Shown: positions 43,517-52,812, counted from the first letter of the stretch. The stretch: DNA of 64,000 nt from Eubacterium sp. (GCA_024690665.1 JAILOU010000007.1:1-64000), one strand, 5' to 3'. Notes: generated by a model from the letters alone, not told the origin. Program-made: numbers and translations.

Positions 43517-44938
43517 CTATCTGATGTGCAGCGCATCTGACATTACACATTTTCTCTTTCTGCAAAATGATCTTGCACTGGTAAGACCCTCACCTGTAGG
43601 TCCTGCAATTGTAAATGTCGTATGACCTTCTCCTCCCACTCCGATTCCGGCATAGGATGGTGCATTCTTCACAAAGATTGTGGTTTCTAACAATTTCGCC
43701 ATCTTCGTAAGCTTGTCAACATTCTTTGAATGCATCATGGCGGTATGACGGTTACCATGCTCTGCAACGTATGCATCCTCAATTGCCTCATCAACATCAT
43801 GGCATCTGACAATCGGAAGAATCGGCATCATCATCTCTTCTGTTACCAGATGATGATTTTTATTTACTTCCATAATAATGACGCGGATATCATCTCCAAC
43901 GGTAATTCCAAGTTTACCAAGGATATGTTTTGCGCTCTTACCAACGAATTCTACCTTAGGAGATCCTTTTTCATTCGTTACAAGTGCGTCGAGCTGCTCA
44001 ATCATAGCAGGATCTTTCATCTCATAGGCACCATTTTGCTTCATGCAGTGAATGAGATAATCACAGATCTGATCCACGGCAAATACTTCTTTTTCTGCAA
44101 TACAAGGTACATTGTTGTCAAATGAGCATCCATCTACGATATCTTTTGCAGCCTGCTCAATATCTGCCGTTTCGTCTACTACAACCGGTGGATTACCGGC
44201 TCCGGCGCCGATTGCCTTCTTACCGGTTGACATAACTTTTCGTACTATCGATGGGCCTCCGGTTGCTACCAACATTCTAATCTTTGGATGTTCACACATC
44301 GCATTGGTATTCTCAATCGATGGCTCCTTAACCGTGGTAATCATATTCTTTGGTGCCCCAACCTCTTCTAATGCCTTGTTTAGGATAGTCACAAGAAGGT
44401 GTGAAACTTTTGTAGCTCTTGGATGCGGACTAAAGACAACGGTGTTACCACCGGCAATCATGGAAATAGAATTACCGATAATCGTCTCTGTTGGGTTCGT
44501 TGTCGGTGTGATTGCTCCAATTACACCAAAGGCACAATACTCAATCAGCGTAAGTCCGTTATCTCCTGTCTGTGCTTCCGTAATCAGATCCTCTGTTCCC
44601 GGTGTCTTAATTGCAGCAAGTCTGTTCTTAATCAGCTTATGCTCGTACTTTCCAATCTCTGTTTCTTCCACTGACAAAAGAGAAATCATCTCAAGATTCT
44701 CACGATTTAATACGGCATCCCGAATGGCCTGAACGTATTTTTCCCGTTCTTCCATCGTAGAATGCAGCAACTGTTTTTGCGCAATAACCGAAGCTTCAAT
44801 GGCTCCGTCCATCGTATCAAACACACCGTAATTACCGGTCTGCGACATGCACGGCGCTACGGCCACATTTCCCTCCCGTGACACATCTACAATTGCCTTT
44901 CTTACCATCTGTTCAATTACATTTACATCGATATCCAT
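43517..44938 (-). CDS. pduP: CoA-acylating aldehyde dehydrogenase (PduP type)
   Basis: 473 residues. It turns propionaldehyde (or a related aldehyde), CoA and NAD+ into acyl-CoA and NADH. Catalytic Cys279 lies in FDNNVPCIAEK; the cofactor region VATGGPSIVRK and GAGAGNPPVVVDE is intact. Residues 1-20 (MDIDVNVIEQMVRKAIVDVS) are an amphipathic encapsulation-peptide-like helix joined by a Gly/Pro-rich linker. The ATG at 44938 is used because AAGGAAGG lies upstream; the ORF could be extended to 44965 without support. A degenerate second copy is at 51196-52512. Confidence 0.93.
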   Translation of the reverse strand: MDIDVNVIEQMVRKAIVDVSREGNVAVAPCMSQTGNYGVFDTMDGAIEASVIAQKQLLHSTMEEREKYVQAIRDAVLNRENLEMISLLSVEETEIGKYEHKLIKNRLAAIKTPGTEDLITEAQTGDNGLTLIEYCAFGVIGAITPTTNPTETIIGNSISMIAGGNTVVFSPHPRATKVSHLLVTILNKALEEVGAPKNMITTVKEPSIENTNAMCEHPKIRMLVATGGPSIVRKVMSTGKKAIGAGAGNPPVVVDETADIEQAAKDIVDGCSFDNNVPCIAEKEVFAVDQICDYLIHCMKQNGAYEMKDPAMIEQLDALVTNEKGSPKVEFVGKSAKHILGKLGITVGDDIRVIIMEVNKNHHLVTEEMMMPILPIVRCHDVDEAIEDAYVAEHGNRHTAMMHSKNVDKLTKMAKLLETTIFVKNAPSYAGIGVGGEGHTTFTIAGPTGEGLTSARSFCRKRKCVMSDALHIR

Positions 44939-44968
44939 AGCTTTTCTTTCCTTCCTTATCCTCATTTT

Positions 44969-45784
44969 TTATCTGCTACTGTTCATCGCAATTCCAAGTG
45001 GTGTTACCAAAAGCGGTTGGTTTGACTTAATCGTTGGAATCCCCAGTTCCTTTTCAAACACCTGCGGGAACTCGCTAAAGCTACACGCACCCCCAACTAC
45101 ATACACTGCCGGCACATCAAAATCCTTTAGAAAATTCTTAACGATGGATGCCATCTTCTGGATGACCGGTTTGACAATCGGGAAGATCTCCGCTTCCTTT
45201 GTCACATCTTTTTTTAATGCCTCTGCCTCTTCCATCGTGATGTCATAATATCCGGCCAGCACAAGCGTCATATGCGTCCCCCCGGTTGGTTCATCTGCTG
45301 TGTAGATGACCTCACCATCTTTCATAATGCTTATGCCTGTCGTGCCACCGCCAACATCTACAACGGCTCCATCCATGATATCAAGCACTGTCGCAGCTGC
45401 TGTTGGTTCGTCCACGATATTAATCACATCAAATCCTGCGCCTTCCACAACATTTGATATGGCCTTTACGCTTCCTGATACCACTCCCGGCGGTATCGCA
45501 CAGGAGGCCTCGGTAAGCTCTGTTCCAAGACGCCCCTCTATCTGTTCTTTTAATCCCTTTACAACACGAATGGCTCCCATATAATCAACGACAATCCCGT
45601 CTTTTACCACCGATGATGGGAACATGGCTCCTGCCACCGGCTCATTTTGTTCATCTACCACTGCCAGTACGATATTGGCCGTTCCAAGATCGACGCCGAC
45701 TTTGAGCGTTCCTTCATGGGAATTGACATTTTCTGTTTCTACCAGCGTTGCAAAGGAATCCAACACACCTTTTTCTATAATCAC
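44969..45784 (-). CDS. eutJ: EutJ-like actin/Hsp70-fold protein
   Basis: 271 residues with the ASKHA ATPase phosphate motifs: VGVDLGTANIVLAVVDE (phosphate 1), AVVDVGGGTTGISIM (phosphate 2) and YVVGGACSFSEFPQ (adenosine). No Hsp70 substrate-binding domain. EutJ proteins accompany many microcompartment loci and are thought to be chaperones or reactivators. A GTG start at 45784 with GGAG nine bases upstream is the first possible. Confidence 0.88.
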   Translation of the reverse strand: MIIEKGVLDSFATLVETENVNSHEGTLKVGVDLGTANIVLAVVDEQNEPVAGAMFPSSVVKDGIVVDYMGAIRVVKGLKEQIEGRLGTELTEASCAIPPGVVSGSVKAISNVVEGAGFDVINIVDEPTAAATVLDIMDGAVVDVGGGTTGISIMKDGEVIYTADEPTGGTHMTLVLAGYYDITMEEAEALKKDVTKEAEIFPIVKPVIQKMASIVKNFLKDFDVPAVYVVGGACSFSEFPQVFEKELGIPTIKSNQPLLVTPLGIAMNSSR

Positions 45785-45798
45785 CGCTTACCACTCCA

Positions 45799-46449
45799 TT
45801 ATCTTTTAATCTTTACGTAGTCCTTATTCTTGAGCATACAGGCATTTGCTTCATCGATATCTACATGCATTTCCAATGCAAATTTATCCGATACCCTTAC
45901 CAGAACATTACCAAGAACGCCTGCTCGTTCCCCATAGGTCTCAACTTCTACTATGTCTTTATCTTTTAATCCGATCTTTTGCGCCTGCTCAGGTGTCATA
46001 TGAATATGTCTGAGTGCGACAATCGTTCCGCGCGGCATTTCAACCATTCCATTTGGTCCAACCAGCGTTACACCCGGAGTTCCATCAAGCTGACCGGACT
46101 CTTTGACCGGAGCCTTTACCCCCAGTTGGAAACCGTCGGTAAGTGAGATTTCAACCTGACTTTGCGGACGAACCGGACCTAATATCCTTACTTTTTGAAA
46201 TTCCCCCTTCGGTCCTCTGACCGTCACTGTTTCATTTGCTGCGAACTGCCCCGGCTGACCAAGGTCAGCCTTTTTTGTCAGTTCATATCCTTTGCCGTAC
46301 AAGATATCCAGATCCTGCCTGGATACATGTACATGTCGATTGGATACCCCAATCGGAATCTTCAGCTCGTCGTAATCTTGAAGCTGTTCCATTACATTTT
46401 CTACAATTTTTTTAATCAGCTGTTCCTGACTCATTGCTTCCGCTTCCAT
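45799..46449 (-). CDS. pduL: Phosphotransacylase PduL
   Basis: 216 residues. It exchanges CoA for phosphate on acyl-CoA, recycling CoA inside the shell and making acyl-phosphate. The zinc ligands are present: VSNRHVHVS (His39, His41), ALRHIHMTPEQ (His148, His150) and EMHVDIDEAN (His195). Residues 6-22 (MSQEQLIKKIVENVMEQ) form an encapsulation peptide. It starts at the base after the metK stop. The usual metabolic partner is an acetate-type kinase, not seen in this window. Confidence 0.94.
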   Translation of the reverse strand: MEAEAMSQEQLIKKIVENVMEQLQDYDELKIPIGVSNRHVHVSRQDLDILYGKGYELTKKADLGQPGQFAANETVTVRGPKGEFQKVRILGPVRPQSQVEISLTDGFQLGVKAPVKESGQLDGTPGVTLVGPNGMVEMPRGTIVALRHIHMTPEQAQKIGLKDKDIVEVETYGERAGVLGNVLVRVSDKFALEMHVDIDEANACMLKNKDYVKIKR

Positions 46450-47652
46450 CTACACCCCTTCACTTTCTCGTATAAATCTTTCATATTGTGCTGATACTGC
46501 TTTTTGTCTAAGTAGTTCTACCATATCCAGTTTTTCCCAGCCAAAGCCCTCGTCTTCTCTTCCAAAATGTCCATAGGCCGCTGTCTTTTGATATTGCGGT
46601 CTTCTAAGATCCAGCTTTCGTATCATTCCGGCAACCGAGAAATCAAACAGTTCTTCGACAATCCTTTTTATAATTCGAATATCCACCTGTTCACTTCCAA
46701 ATGTTTCGATATTCACATTCTCCGGCTGAATCTGACCAATGGCGTATGCAATCGCCACTTCACACCGTTTGGCAAGCCCTGCTGCCACAATGTTCTTCGC
46801 AACGTACCTGGCCATGTAAGCCGCACTTCTGTCTACCTTGGTCGGATCTTTTCCGGAGAAAGCTCCACCGCCATGTCTTGCGACACTGCCATAAGTGTCT
46901 ACCATAATTTTTCTTCCGGTAACGCCGGTATCTCCGGCCGGTCCACCAATTACAAATCTTCCGGTAGGATTAATCTGAATTCTGGTATGTTCGATATTAA
47001 ATTGTCCTTTCAGTACGGGATGAATGACTTCATCCATGAGCGTACTTTTTAAATAATCATAATGAATTGAGGGAAAATGCTGGGCAGAAAGAACGATATC
47101 CTCCAGCGAGAATGGATTATCGTCGTCATTGTATTTTACCGTTACTTGGGCTTTTCCATCCGGATACAGCCACGGTAGAATTCCTTCTTTTCTTACTTCA
47201 GTCAGCCGCTTTACGAGACTGTGGGCCAACTCAATGGTAATCGGCATATACGTGGGGGTTTCATTTGTTGCGTATCCATACATGATACCCTGGTCCCCAC
47301 CGCCGATTTGCTCATCTGTCGTTGTTTTTTGAACGCCCCTTGAGATATCGGCTGACTGTTTGTTTATATTTGTTAAGACTATACACTGTGCGGCATCAAT
47401 ACCGCTTTCTTCTGAAATGTAACCAACATCCTTTATCACATTTCTCGCAATAGCCGGTATGTCCAGCCTTGCGGTGGTGGAAATCTCTCCTGCGATCATA
47501 ACGGTATTTTTCGATACCATGGTTTCCACCGCAACATGAGCTTTTGGATCTTGCGACAAGGCCGAATCGAGAATACCATCTGAAATCTGATCGCAGAGCT
47601 TATCAGGATGGCCTTCCGTAACAGATTCGGACGTTACATACTGTTCACGCAT
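46450..47652 (-). CDS. metK: S-adenosylmethionine synthetase inside the BMC operon
   Basis: 400 residues, full length, with SEGHPDKLCDQISDGILD, the ATP motif DQGIMYGYA and the GGGAFSGKDPTKVDRSAAYMARY signature. It joins methionine and ATP to give SAM. It starts four bases after the response regulator stop and abuts pduL, so it is co-transcribed with microcompartment genes. The radical-SAM activase at 55164 uses SAM, so this is probably a dedicated supply; it may instead be the cell's only metK. No encapsulation peptide is seen. Confidence 0.95.
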   Translation of the reverse strand: MREQYVTSESVTEGHPDKLCDQISDGILDSALSQDPKAHVAVETMVSKNTVMIAGEISTTARLDIPAIARNVIKDVGYISEESGIDAAQCIVLTNINKQSADISRGVQKTTTDEQIGGGDQGIMYGYATNETPTYMPITIELAHSLVKRLTEVRKEGILPWLYPDGKAQVTVKYNDDDNPFSLEDIVLSAQHFPSIHYDYLKSTLMDEVIHPVLKGQFNIEHTRIQINPTGRFVIGGPAGDTGVTGRKIMVDTYGSVARHGGGAFSGKDPTKVDRSAAYMARYVAKNIVAAGLAKRCEVAIAYAIGQIQPENVNIETFGSEQVDIRIIKRIVEELFDFSVAGMIRKLDLRRPQYQKTAAYGHFGREDEGFGWEKLDMVELLRQKAVSAQYERFIRESEGV

Positions 47653-47656
47653 CTCA

Positions 47657-48679
47657 TCACCCGCCTGTTCCGCTTGATGCTATTACTGACTTTTTATATT
47701 GTTGTACTGTCATCTTTTCATACTTTTTAAATACTTTGCTAAAATAACTGCTTTCGTTGTATCCCAGTTTAAATGCAACTTCTGCAACACTGTCATTCGT
47801 AAGATAAAAATACCCTTTGGCAAGATGTATCTTTCTCATATGCAGATACTCCATCACACTGATATTAAACTGGTCTTTAAATATTCTACTTAAATATCCC
47901 TGCGAGATGGCACAGTTGTCAATAATCTGACTTAGCCCAATCTCCTCATGAATACTATTCTCAATATAGGCAAATACATTTTCCAAAACCTGGTATCTTC
48001 GAATGCTGTTTTGCTCAAACACGTAATTGATTACTTTAAACAGCCACATCTCTCCAATCATCGGTTCTGTGATATGCAATTCGTTAATTGCAAACAAGCC
48101 TTCAATGTCCTTTGCCTGACCTTCCATGTGTCCGGCAGCCACAACCAGTCGCTGCCCGAGGAATCTAAAGTTCGTTGCCAGTTTTACACTGTCCTGACCG
48201 TATTTGTTATAGAAATCCTCAATCAGACTGTGAAGTCCATAATATGCTTTTTTGAAGTCCCGTCCGGCAACCATCTCTTCTAAAACATTCAGATAATGTC
48301 CGGCCTTTCCTTCCTGTTCAATTCTGTAGTTTTTGAGAACATCGCTTAGAATTCTCATCGATAGCGGCTTTAACAGGTATTCATTCACCTTTAGTTTTAC
48401 CGCTTCTTTGGCAAGTTCAAAGTTGTTATATGCACTTATGATGTAGATAATGGTTTCATCATCTTTTTCTCTGATCTGCCGAATGGCTTCTATCCCGGTC
48501 ATCACCGGCATCACGATGTCCATAAAGATAATGTCCGGTTTACACTGTTCATACTCTTCAAGTGCATTCTTTCCATTGGTTGCTTCTGCGCACACCTCAA
48601 AGCCTTCTAACTTGCCTAGCATAACCTTAAGAGCCTTGCGCATAATCTGGTCATCATCAACTATTAGAATCCGATACAT
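47657..48679 (-). CDS. AraC-type response regulator
   Basis: 340 residues. Residues 1-120 are a receiver domain (ILIVDDDQIMRKAL; phosphoacceptor Asp54 in IIFMDIVMP; Lys in YLLKPLS). Residues 235-335 are an AraC double helix-turn-helix (AISQGYLSRIFKDQFNISVMEYL; VAFKLGYNESSYFSKVFKKYEKMTV). A helical region links them. Overlaps the kinase gene by 23 bases, so they are a two-component pair. It probably activates the BMC operon. This YesN-like layout is common in Clostridia. Confidence 0.9.
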   Translation of the reverse strand: MYRILIVDDDQIMRKALKVMLGKLEGFEVCAEATNGKNALEEYEQCKPDIIFMDIVMPVMTGIEAIRQIREKDDETIIYIISAYNNFELAKEAVKLKVNEYLLKPLSMRILSDVLKNYRIEQEGKAGHYLNVLEEMVAGRDFKKAYYGLHSLIEDFYNKYGQDSVKLATNFRFLGQRLVVAAGHMEGQAKDIEGLFAINELHITEPMIGEMWLFKVINYVFEQNSIRRYQVLENVFAYIENSIHEEIGLSQIIDNCAISQGYLSRIFKDQFNISVMEYLHMRKIHLAKGYFYLTNDSVAEVAFKLGYNESSYFSKVFKKYEKMTVQQYKKSVIASSGTGG

Positions 48680-49997
48680 CGGCGTCTATCCTTTCATCAA
48701 AATACTTGGGATATCTTATGCAGGCTTTCCTGCCTTTTCCCTTCACAACTTCCGTGGTAATATCATACTCTTTTCCATAAAGAGTTCTGATTCTTCTACT
48801 GACAAGTTCCACACCTTGTTGTATTCCATCGCCGCTTCCGGTTTCATCAAAGGAACTGTAATACTTTTCGATATAATCATTACCCAGTCCCGGTCCATCA
48901 TCTTCGACATACAAGACGACATCGTCTCCTACATATTCTCCGACGATTCGGATGTGGCCTCCGTCTTCGTTCATGCAGATGCCATGCTCCACCGCCTGCT
49001 GCACAAATGGCTGCAGGATGAGTGCCGGTACTCTCTGCATTCGCATCTTCTCCGGAATCTCGATTGTGTATTCTAATTTCTCTCCATGGCGGATCTTTTG
49101 AATCTGCAGATATCGCTCTACATTGTCTATCTCATCCATCATGTAAGAAAAACTGTTTGTATTGAGCATTGACTTAATATACTCCGCCAACACAACCAAT
49201 GCCTCGTTGGTTTCGGTTGCACCTTCAATCATTGCCAGATTCGCAATTGATGTAACGGTATTGATTACAAAGTGCGGATTTTTTTCATAGCTCATGGAAG
49301 AAATCTTCAATTCCTTAATCTTATTTTGATATTTCAGATTGCGATTTTCCTGCTTTAGCGTTTCAATCTTTCCGTGATCGGTTTTATGACGCTCGAGTTT
49401 GGAGATCTCACTTTCTGTCATCTGCCGGATAATCATCGCCGCCAGTTCCGAAGCATTACAAAACTGTTCATATGTAAGTTCCGTCGCCTCGTCCTTTAGT
49501 TCAATATCAATCCCGTTTTGCTCTAACAATTCTGTTCGATCAAAAATCGTTTCCAGTCTTGCAATATCCTTTGGTGCATCCTGACACTTAATCTGTCCAC
49601 CGATGAATCCCCCCAGATAATGACCTTCCACAATCAGCGGAATTGCCACTTCCAATAATCCACATGGACAAAAGTATATACACGACTTTTGTGTGGTTGC
49701 TGCCTGTATGGCACCATACGCATCTGACGACCAGCATCCTTGTTCCGTGATCCTGTTTTCTCTGACACACTGACAGAATCTTGTAAAGGAAATCGATTTT
49801 GTCACAGGCTCTCCTTTATAATCGACTGTGACGAAAGCCAACCCCGTAACTTTCGAAATCTTTTCTTGAATTTCTTCCAGTTTTTCCTTTCCAAATACAT
49901 GCACGATATCAAAGTGATTAAGATCAACATTGACCTGCTTTTCATCAGACCCCGACTCTACTTTACTGCTACTTCCTAAAGAATCCCTATGTCCCAT
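48657..49997 (-). CDS. PocR-domain histidine kinase (LytS/YesM type)
   Basis: 446 residues, no membrane segment. Residues 35-195 are a PocR ligand-sensing domain (FTRFCQCVRENRITEQGC; YFCPCGLLEVAIPLIVEGHYLGGFIGGQI) with Cys75, 77, 88, 106, 110 and 112. In propanediol loci this domain senses the diol. Residues 230-430 are a kinase of the His_kinase family: phosphoacceptor His242 in KNPHFVIN, and VEDDGPGLGND as the D-box. The N-box reads LILQPFVQQAVEHG, with Gln334 instead of the conserved Asn, and the G-box is altered. Probably a cytoplasmic sensor of the compartment substrate, but its kinase strength is open. Confidence 0.85.
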   Translation of the reverse strand: MGHRDSLGSSSKVESGSDEKQVNVDLNHFDIVHVFGKEKLEEIQEKISKVTGLAFVTVDYKGEPVTKSISFTRFCQCVRENRITEQGCWSSDAYGAIQAATTQKSCIYFCPCGLLEVAIPLIVEGHYLGGFIGGQIKCQDAPKDIARLETIFDRTELLEQNGIDIELKDEATELTYEQFCNASELAAMIIRQMTESEISKLERHKTDHGKIETLKQENRNLKYQNKIKELKISSMSYEKNPHFVINTVTSIANLAMIEGATETNEALVVLAEYIKSMLNTNSFSYMMDEIDNVERYLQIQKIRHGEKLEYTIEIPEKMRMQRVPALILQPFVQQAVEHGICMNEDGGHIRIVGEYVGDDVVLYVEDDGPGLGNDYIEKYYSSFDETGSGDGIQQGVELVSRRIRTLYGKEYDITTEVVKGKGRKACIRYPKYFDERIDADVSDSNS

Positions 49998-50027
49998 AAT
50001 ATACCTACTACTTTAATTTCGCTTGCC

Positions 50028-50041
50028 GGCAGTTTCCTGCC
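50028..50041 (-). other. Small hairpin before the sensor-kinase gene
   Basis: GGCAG GAAA CTGCC on the minus strand: a 5-bp stem with a GNRA tetraloop in the 74-base gap between the alcohol dehydrogenase and sensor genes. It lacks a T-run; perhaps an RNA processing site separating enzyme/shell genes from the regulator block. Confidence 0.3.
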
Positions 50042-50071
50042 TTTATATAACACCCATCTTCTAATTAAGAA

Positions 50072-51187
50072 TTATAACAGACCGAAAAGTACATTTACAA
50101 TCTCTGTCTTACTAAAGATATATTTTGCAGTTTCCGTACATCGGTCATTCATTGCATTTTGGTAAATTATATCTATTTTGTCTCTAAGATCTTGCTCTGT
50201 CACATTACACTCTCGCAATGTAAGTGGCATCGCCATCTCTTTTTGACACTTTGTAATTTCAGAACATAACATCCCCACAGCATCTTCATCACTCATTTCA
50301 AGAGATGCAAGATTTAGTTTTCTTGCTAAAATCGCATAACGATGCTTCATTTCACTTGTTTCAGAATTCTTCTTGATTACGGCATTTAAAATTACCGCAT
50401 TCGCCAGTCCATGTGGCAAATGAAAGACGCTGCCAAGCTGATGTGCAATGGAGTGGTTCATCCCCAGACCGGCAATGTTAAATGCGCTGCCAGCCAGGTT
50501 GGATGCCTCCTGCATCATGCTTCTCGCTTTCAAATGCGTCCCTTCGTGGTAACAGACCTTCAGATAGCGAAACACAAGCTCCACCGCCTTTTCTGCCAAT
50601 GCATCGGAATACGTATTCGCATTCGTCGATACATATGCCTCTATTGCGTGTGTCAGCACATCCATTCCCGTATTCGCGGTCACAGCCGGTGGCACAGAGA
50701 CAGTAAGCGTGGGACACAAAATCACTTCGTCCGGTAGGATGTTATCATCTACAACCGGATATTTAACCTGTGTCTGCTTATCCGAAATCACCGTAACAGA
50801 TGTGACCTCCGAACCCGTTCCGCTTGTCGTTGGAATTGCAATAAATCGAAGATTGCCTTCATACTTTCCGAGTCTCGAAAAATAGATGACTCCTTTTGCG
50901 GTGTCGATTGCCGATCCGCCTCCGTAGGCGATGATGACATCCGGACGCACACTGTGTATCAGTGCGACCCCTTTTGCAATTACTTCAAGTGGCGGATCCG
51001 GAACTACATCACCACAGACAACCACTTTATTTGAGGGATCAAGATGATCGGTTATCTGCTTTAGACTTCCATTGTCCACTAAAAAAGCATCTGCTATTAA
51101 CCATATTGTTTTGTCTTCAAATTTTTCAAGTCGCTTCAGGGAATCCTCCCCTGAAACAACCTTTGTTTTTATATATACCTGGTTCAT
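50072..51187 (-). CDS. pduQ: Iron-type alcohol dehydrogenase (PduQ/EutG type)
   Basis: 371 residues. It reduces propionaldehyde to propanol and regenerates NAD+ inside the shell. Motifs: AYGGGSAIDTAKG (NAD binding), PTTSGTGSEVTSV, and the metal ligands in MDVLTHAIEAY, GMNHSIAHQLG and HLPHGLANA. The ATG at 51187 follows GGGGAAG; the longer ORF to 51229 overlaps the upstream gene with no ribosome binding site. No encapsulation peptide is seen. Confidence 0.92.
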   Translation of the reverse strand: MNQVYIKTKVVSGEDSLKRLEKFEDKTIWLIADAFLVDNGSLKQITDHLDPSNKVVVCGDVVPDPPLEVIAKGVALIHSVRPDVIIAYGGGSAIDTAKGVIYFSRLGKYEGNLRFIAIPTTSGTGSEVTSVTVISDKQTQVKYPVVDDNILPDEVILCPTLTVSVPPAVTANTGMDVLTHAIEAYVSTNANTYSDALAEKAVELVFRYLKVCYHEGTHLKARSMMQEASNLAGSAFNIAGLGMNHSIAHQLGSVFHLPHGLANAVILNAVIKKNSETSEMKHRYAILARKLNLASLEMSDEDAVGMLCSEITKCQKEMAMPLTLRECNVTEQDLRDKIDIIYQNAMNDRCTETAKYIFSKTEIVNVLFGLL

Positions 51188-51195
51188 GTCTTCCC

Positions 51196-52512
51196 CTAGC
51201 GAATAGAAAATCCGTTCGTCAGCATACATTTTCTTCTTCTTGTATAATGTCTGGCGCTCACAGTTCCCTCTCCGGTAACATTGGCTACCATCTGGGTAAA
51301 TGGAGTGTGATTCCCCAAAATCCCTACTCCTTCAAGTGCCGGTCCATTCTTGACAAACACCGCTGTCTGAAGTTTTTTCGCCACTTCATTCAGTCGGTCT
51401 ATGGAGGTTGAATGTACGGCTGCCGTGTGTTTATAACCCTGTTCAATGACAAGCATCCTCTCAAGTCCTTCTTCGTAGCTTTCTGCCCCTACAAGTGGAA
51501 CGATTGGTGCCGGCACCTCCTGTGTTACAAATCTGTGGTATTCTGTTGTCTTTACCACAATCAGCTTCACTCTTCCTTCATAATAAATGCCTGCTGTCTG
51601 CAAAATGGTTTCTGCGGATTTTCCTATCCATTTTCTACTTACCGATCCGTCTTCGCGAAAGATTAGACCGGCAAGTTTTTCTATTTCATCGGAACTTTGT
51701 ATGATAAGCGCGCCGTTTTTTTCCAGTTCTGATTCCAACTCTTTTTCGATGTCATCTACTGCAACGAGCGCCTTTTCCGATGTATGCATGACATTGTAAT
51801 CAAACGAAGCGCTTAAAACGATGTCATGTGCCGCCTTTTTTAAATCTGCTGTTTCATCAATCAGTGCCACGCAGTTTGCGCCGCCTTCGCCAATCACTTT
51901 TTTTGCACAGGCAAAGGACCCTTTTAGCGCTTCTTCTCCCACATTACATACCACCATATCCACGTCCGGATGATGCATAATCTCCTTCGCATTCGCAATA
52001 TTACTTACATCATACGAAACTACAAGATTGTCAATTCCACACGTCTCCACGATGGCTCGATCAATCAGCGAGGTCACATAATTCGATGTCTTTACAGCTC
52101 TTGGATTCGGACAAACAACCACTGCATTTCCTGCCGCAATCATGCCTATGACATGATTGATGATAGAAGCTGCAGGACTACCTGCCGGTTCCATGGTACA
52201 GATAATGCCAAATGCGCTTAGTTCATACAGCGTCATTCCGCGATCACCTGTCTTTACTTCTGTCACGAGATCTTCTGCTGCCGGCGTTCTTTCAATTGCG
52301 GCTATTAGCTTTTGTTTTTTATCCGGATAGTTTCCCATCCCGGTTTCTTCGACTGCCAGCATGGCCATGATCTCTACATGGGACATCAGTTTTTTTCGTA
52401 TTGCATCCACAATTTCCTCTCGGTCTTCGAGCGATAGTTTTTCGTATCTCTCATGTGCTTTTTTAACCAGGCACATCGCATCATTGATGGATGAAAATAT
52501 TCCAGCTTCCAT
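51196..52512 (-). CDS. Aldehyde dehydrogenase homologue lacking the catalytic Cys
   Basis: 438 residues, colinear with PduP (44938) from the second helix to the end (VSARHYTRRRKCMLTNGFSIR against LTSARSFCRKRKCVMSDALHIR). Three changes make catalysis unlikely. The catalytic Cys is His243 (FDYNVMHTSEK against FDNNVPCIAEK); the ATGGPS cofactor loop is CNVGEE; and the GAGNPP motif is GGANCV. It also lacks the N-terminal encapsulation peptide and linker. The frame is intact and translation signals are good, so it is not a decaying pseudogene. A structural partner of the active enzyme, a scaffold or a ligand sensor are possible roles. Confidence 0.87.
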   Translation of the reverse strand: MEAGIFSSINDAMCLVKKAHERYEKLSLEDREEIVDAIRKKLMSHVEIMAMLAVEETGMGNYPDKKQKLIAAIERTPAAEDLVTEVKTGDRGMTLYELSAFGIICTMEPAGSPAASIINHVIGMIAAGNAVVVCPNPRAVKTSNYVTSLIDRAIVETCGIDNLVVSYDVSNIANAKEIMHHPDVDMVVCNVGEEALKGSFACAKKVIGEGGANCVALIDETADLKKAAHDIVLSASFDYNVMHTSEKALVAVDDIEKELESELEKNGALIIQSSDEIEKLAGLIFREDGSVSRKWIGKSAETILQTAGIYYEGRVKLIVVKTTEYHRFVTQEVPAPIVPLVGAESYEEGLERMLVIEQGYKHTAAVHSTSIDRLNEVAKKLQTAVFVKNGPALEGVGILGNHTPFTQMVANVTGEGTVSARHYTRRRKCMLTNGFSIR

Positions 52513-52536
52513 GATTTTACCCTCTTTACGCCGGTT

Positions 52537-52809
52537 TTATGCTCCGGTAGTATCAATGCTGTCGATGATTCCTATCACCGCCATATCGATTGTTTTTCCT
52601 TTTTTTGTTTCTTCTACTCGTACGGATGAACCGGTTGCACAAAGTACAAATTCACCAATTCCGCAGCCAACATAATCGACTGCCACAGCTTCCGGTTCAA
52701 TGTATTCCCCTTCAGCATCTACGCGGCGAACGATCATTAACTTGGTGCCTTCAAGTGTTTCATCCTTGCGTGTAGCAACAACATTTCCGATTACTTTTGC
52801 CAAAATCAT
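52537..52809 (-). CDS. eutN: EutN/CcmL-type vertex shell protein
   Basis: 90 residues of the BMC-P family: MILAKVIGNVVATRKDETLEGTKLMIVR start, AVDYVGCGIGEFVLCATGSSVR core and a final AVIGIIDSID strand. Five copies cap each corner of the icosahedral shell. The gene lies three bases after the repeat-tailed shell protein. Confidence 0.95.
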   Translation of the reverse strand: MILAKVIGNVVATRKDETLEGTKLMIVRRVDAEGEYIEPEAVAVDYVGCGIGEFVLCATGSSVRVEETKKGKTIDMAVIGIIDSIDTTGA

Positions 52810-52812
52810 ACG

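Noticed and set aside
51196..52512. Pseudogene from decay of an aldehyde dehydrogenase
   Set aside because: There is no frameshift or stop, spacing to the neighbours is tight and the C-terminus is conserved; a pseudoenzyme is the better reading.
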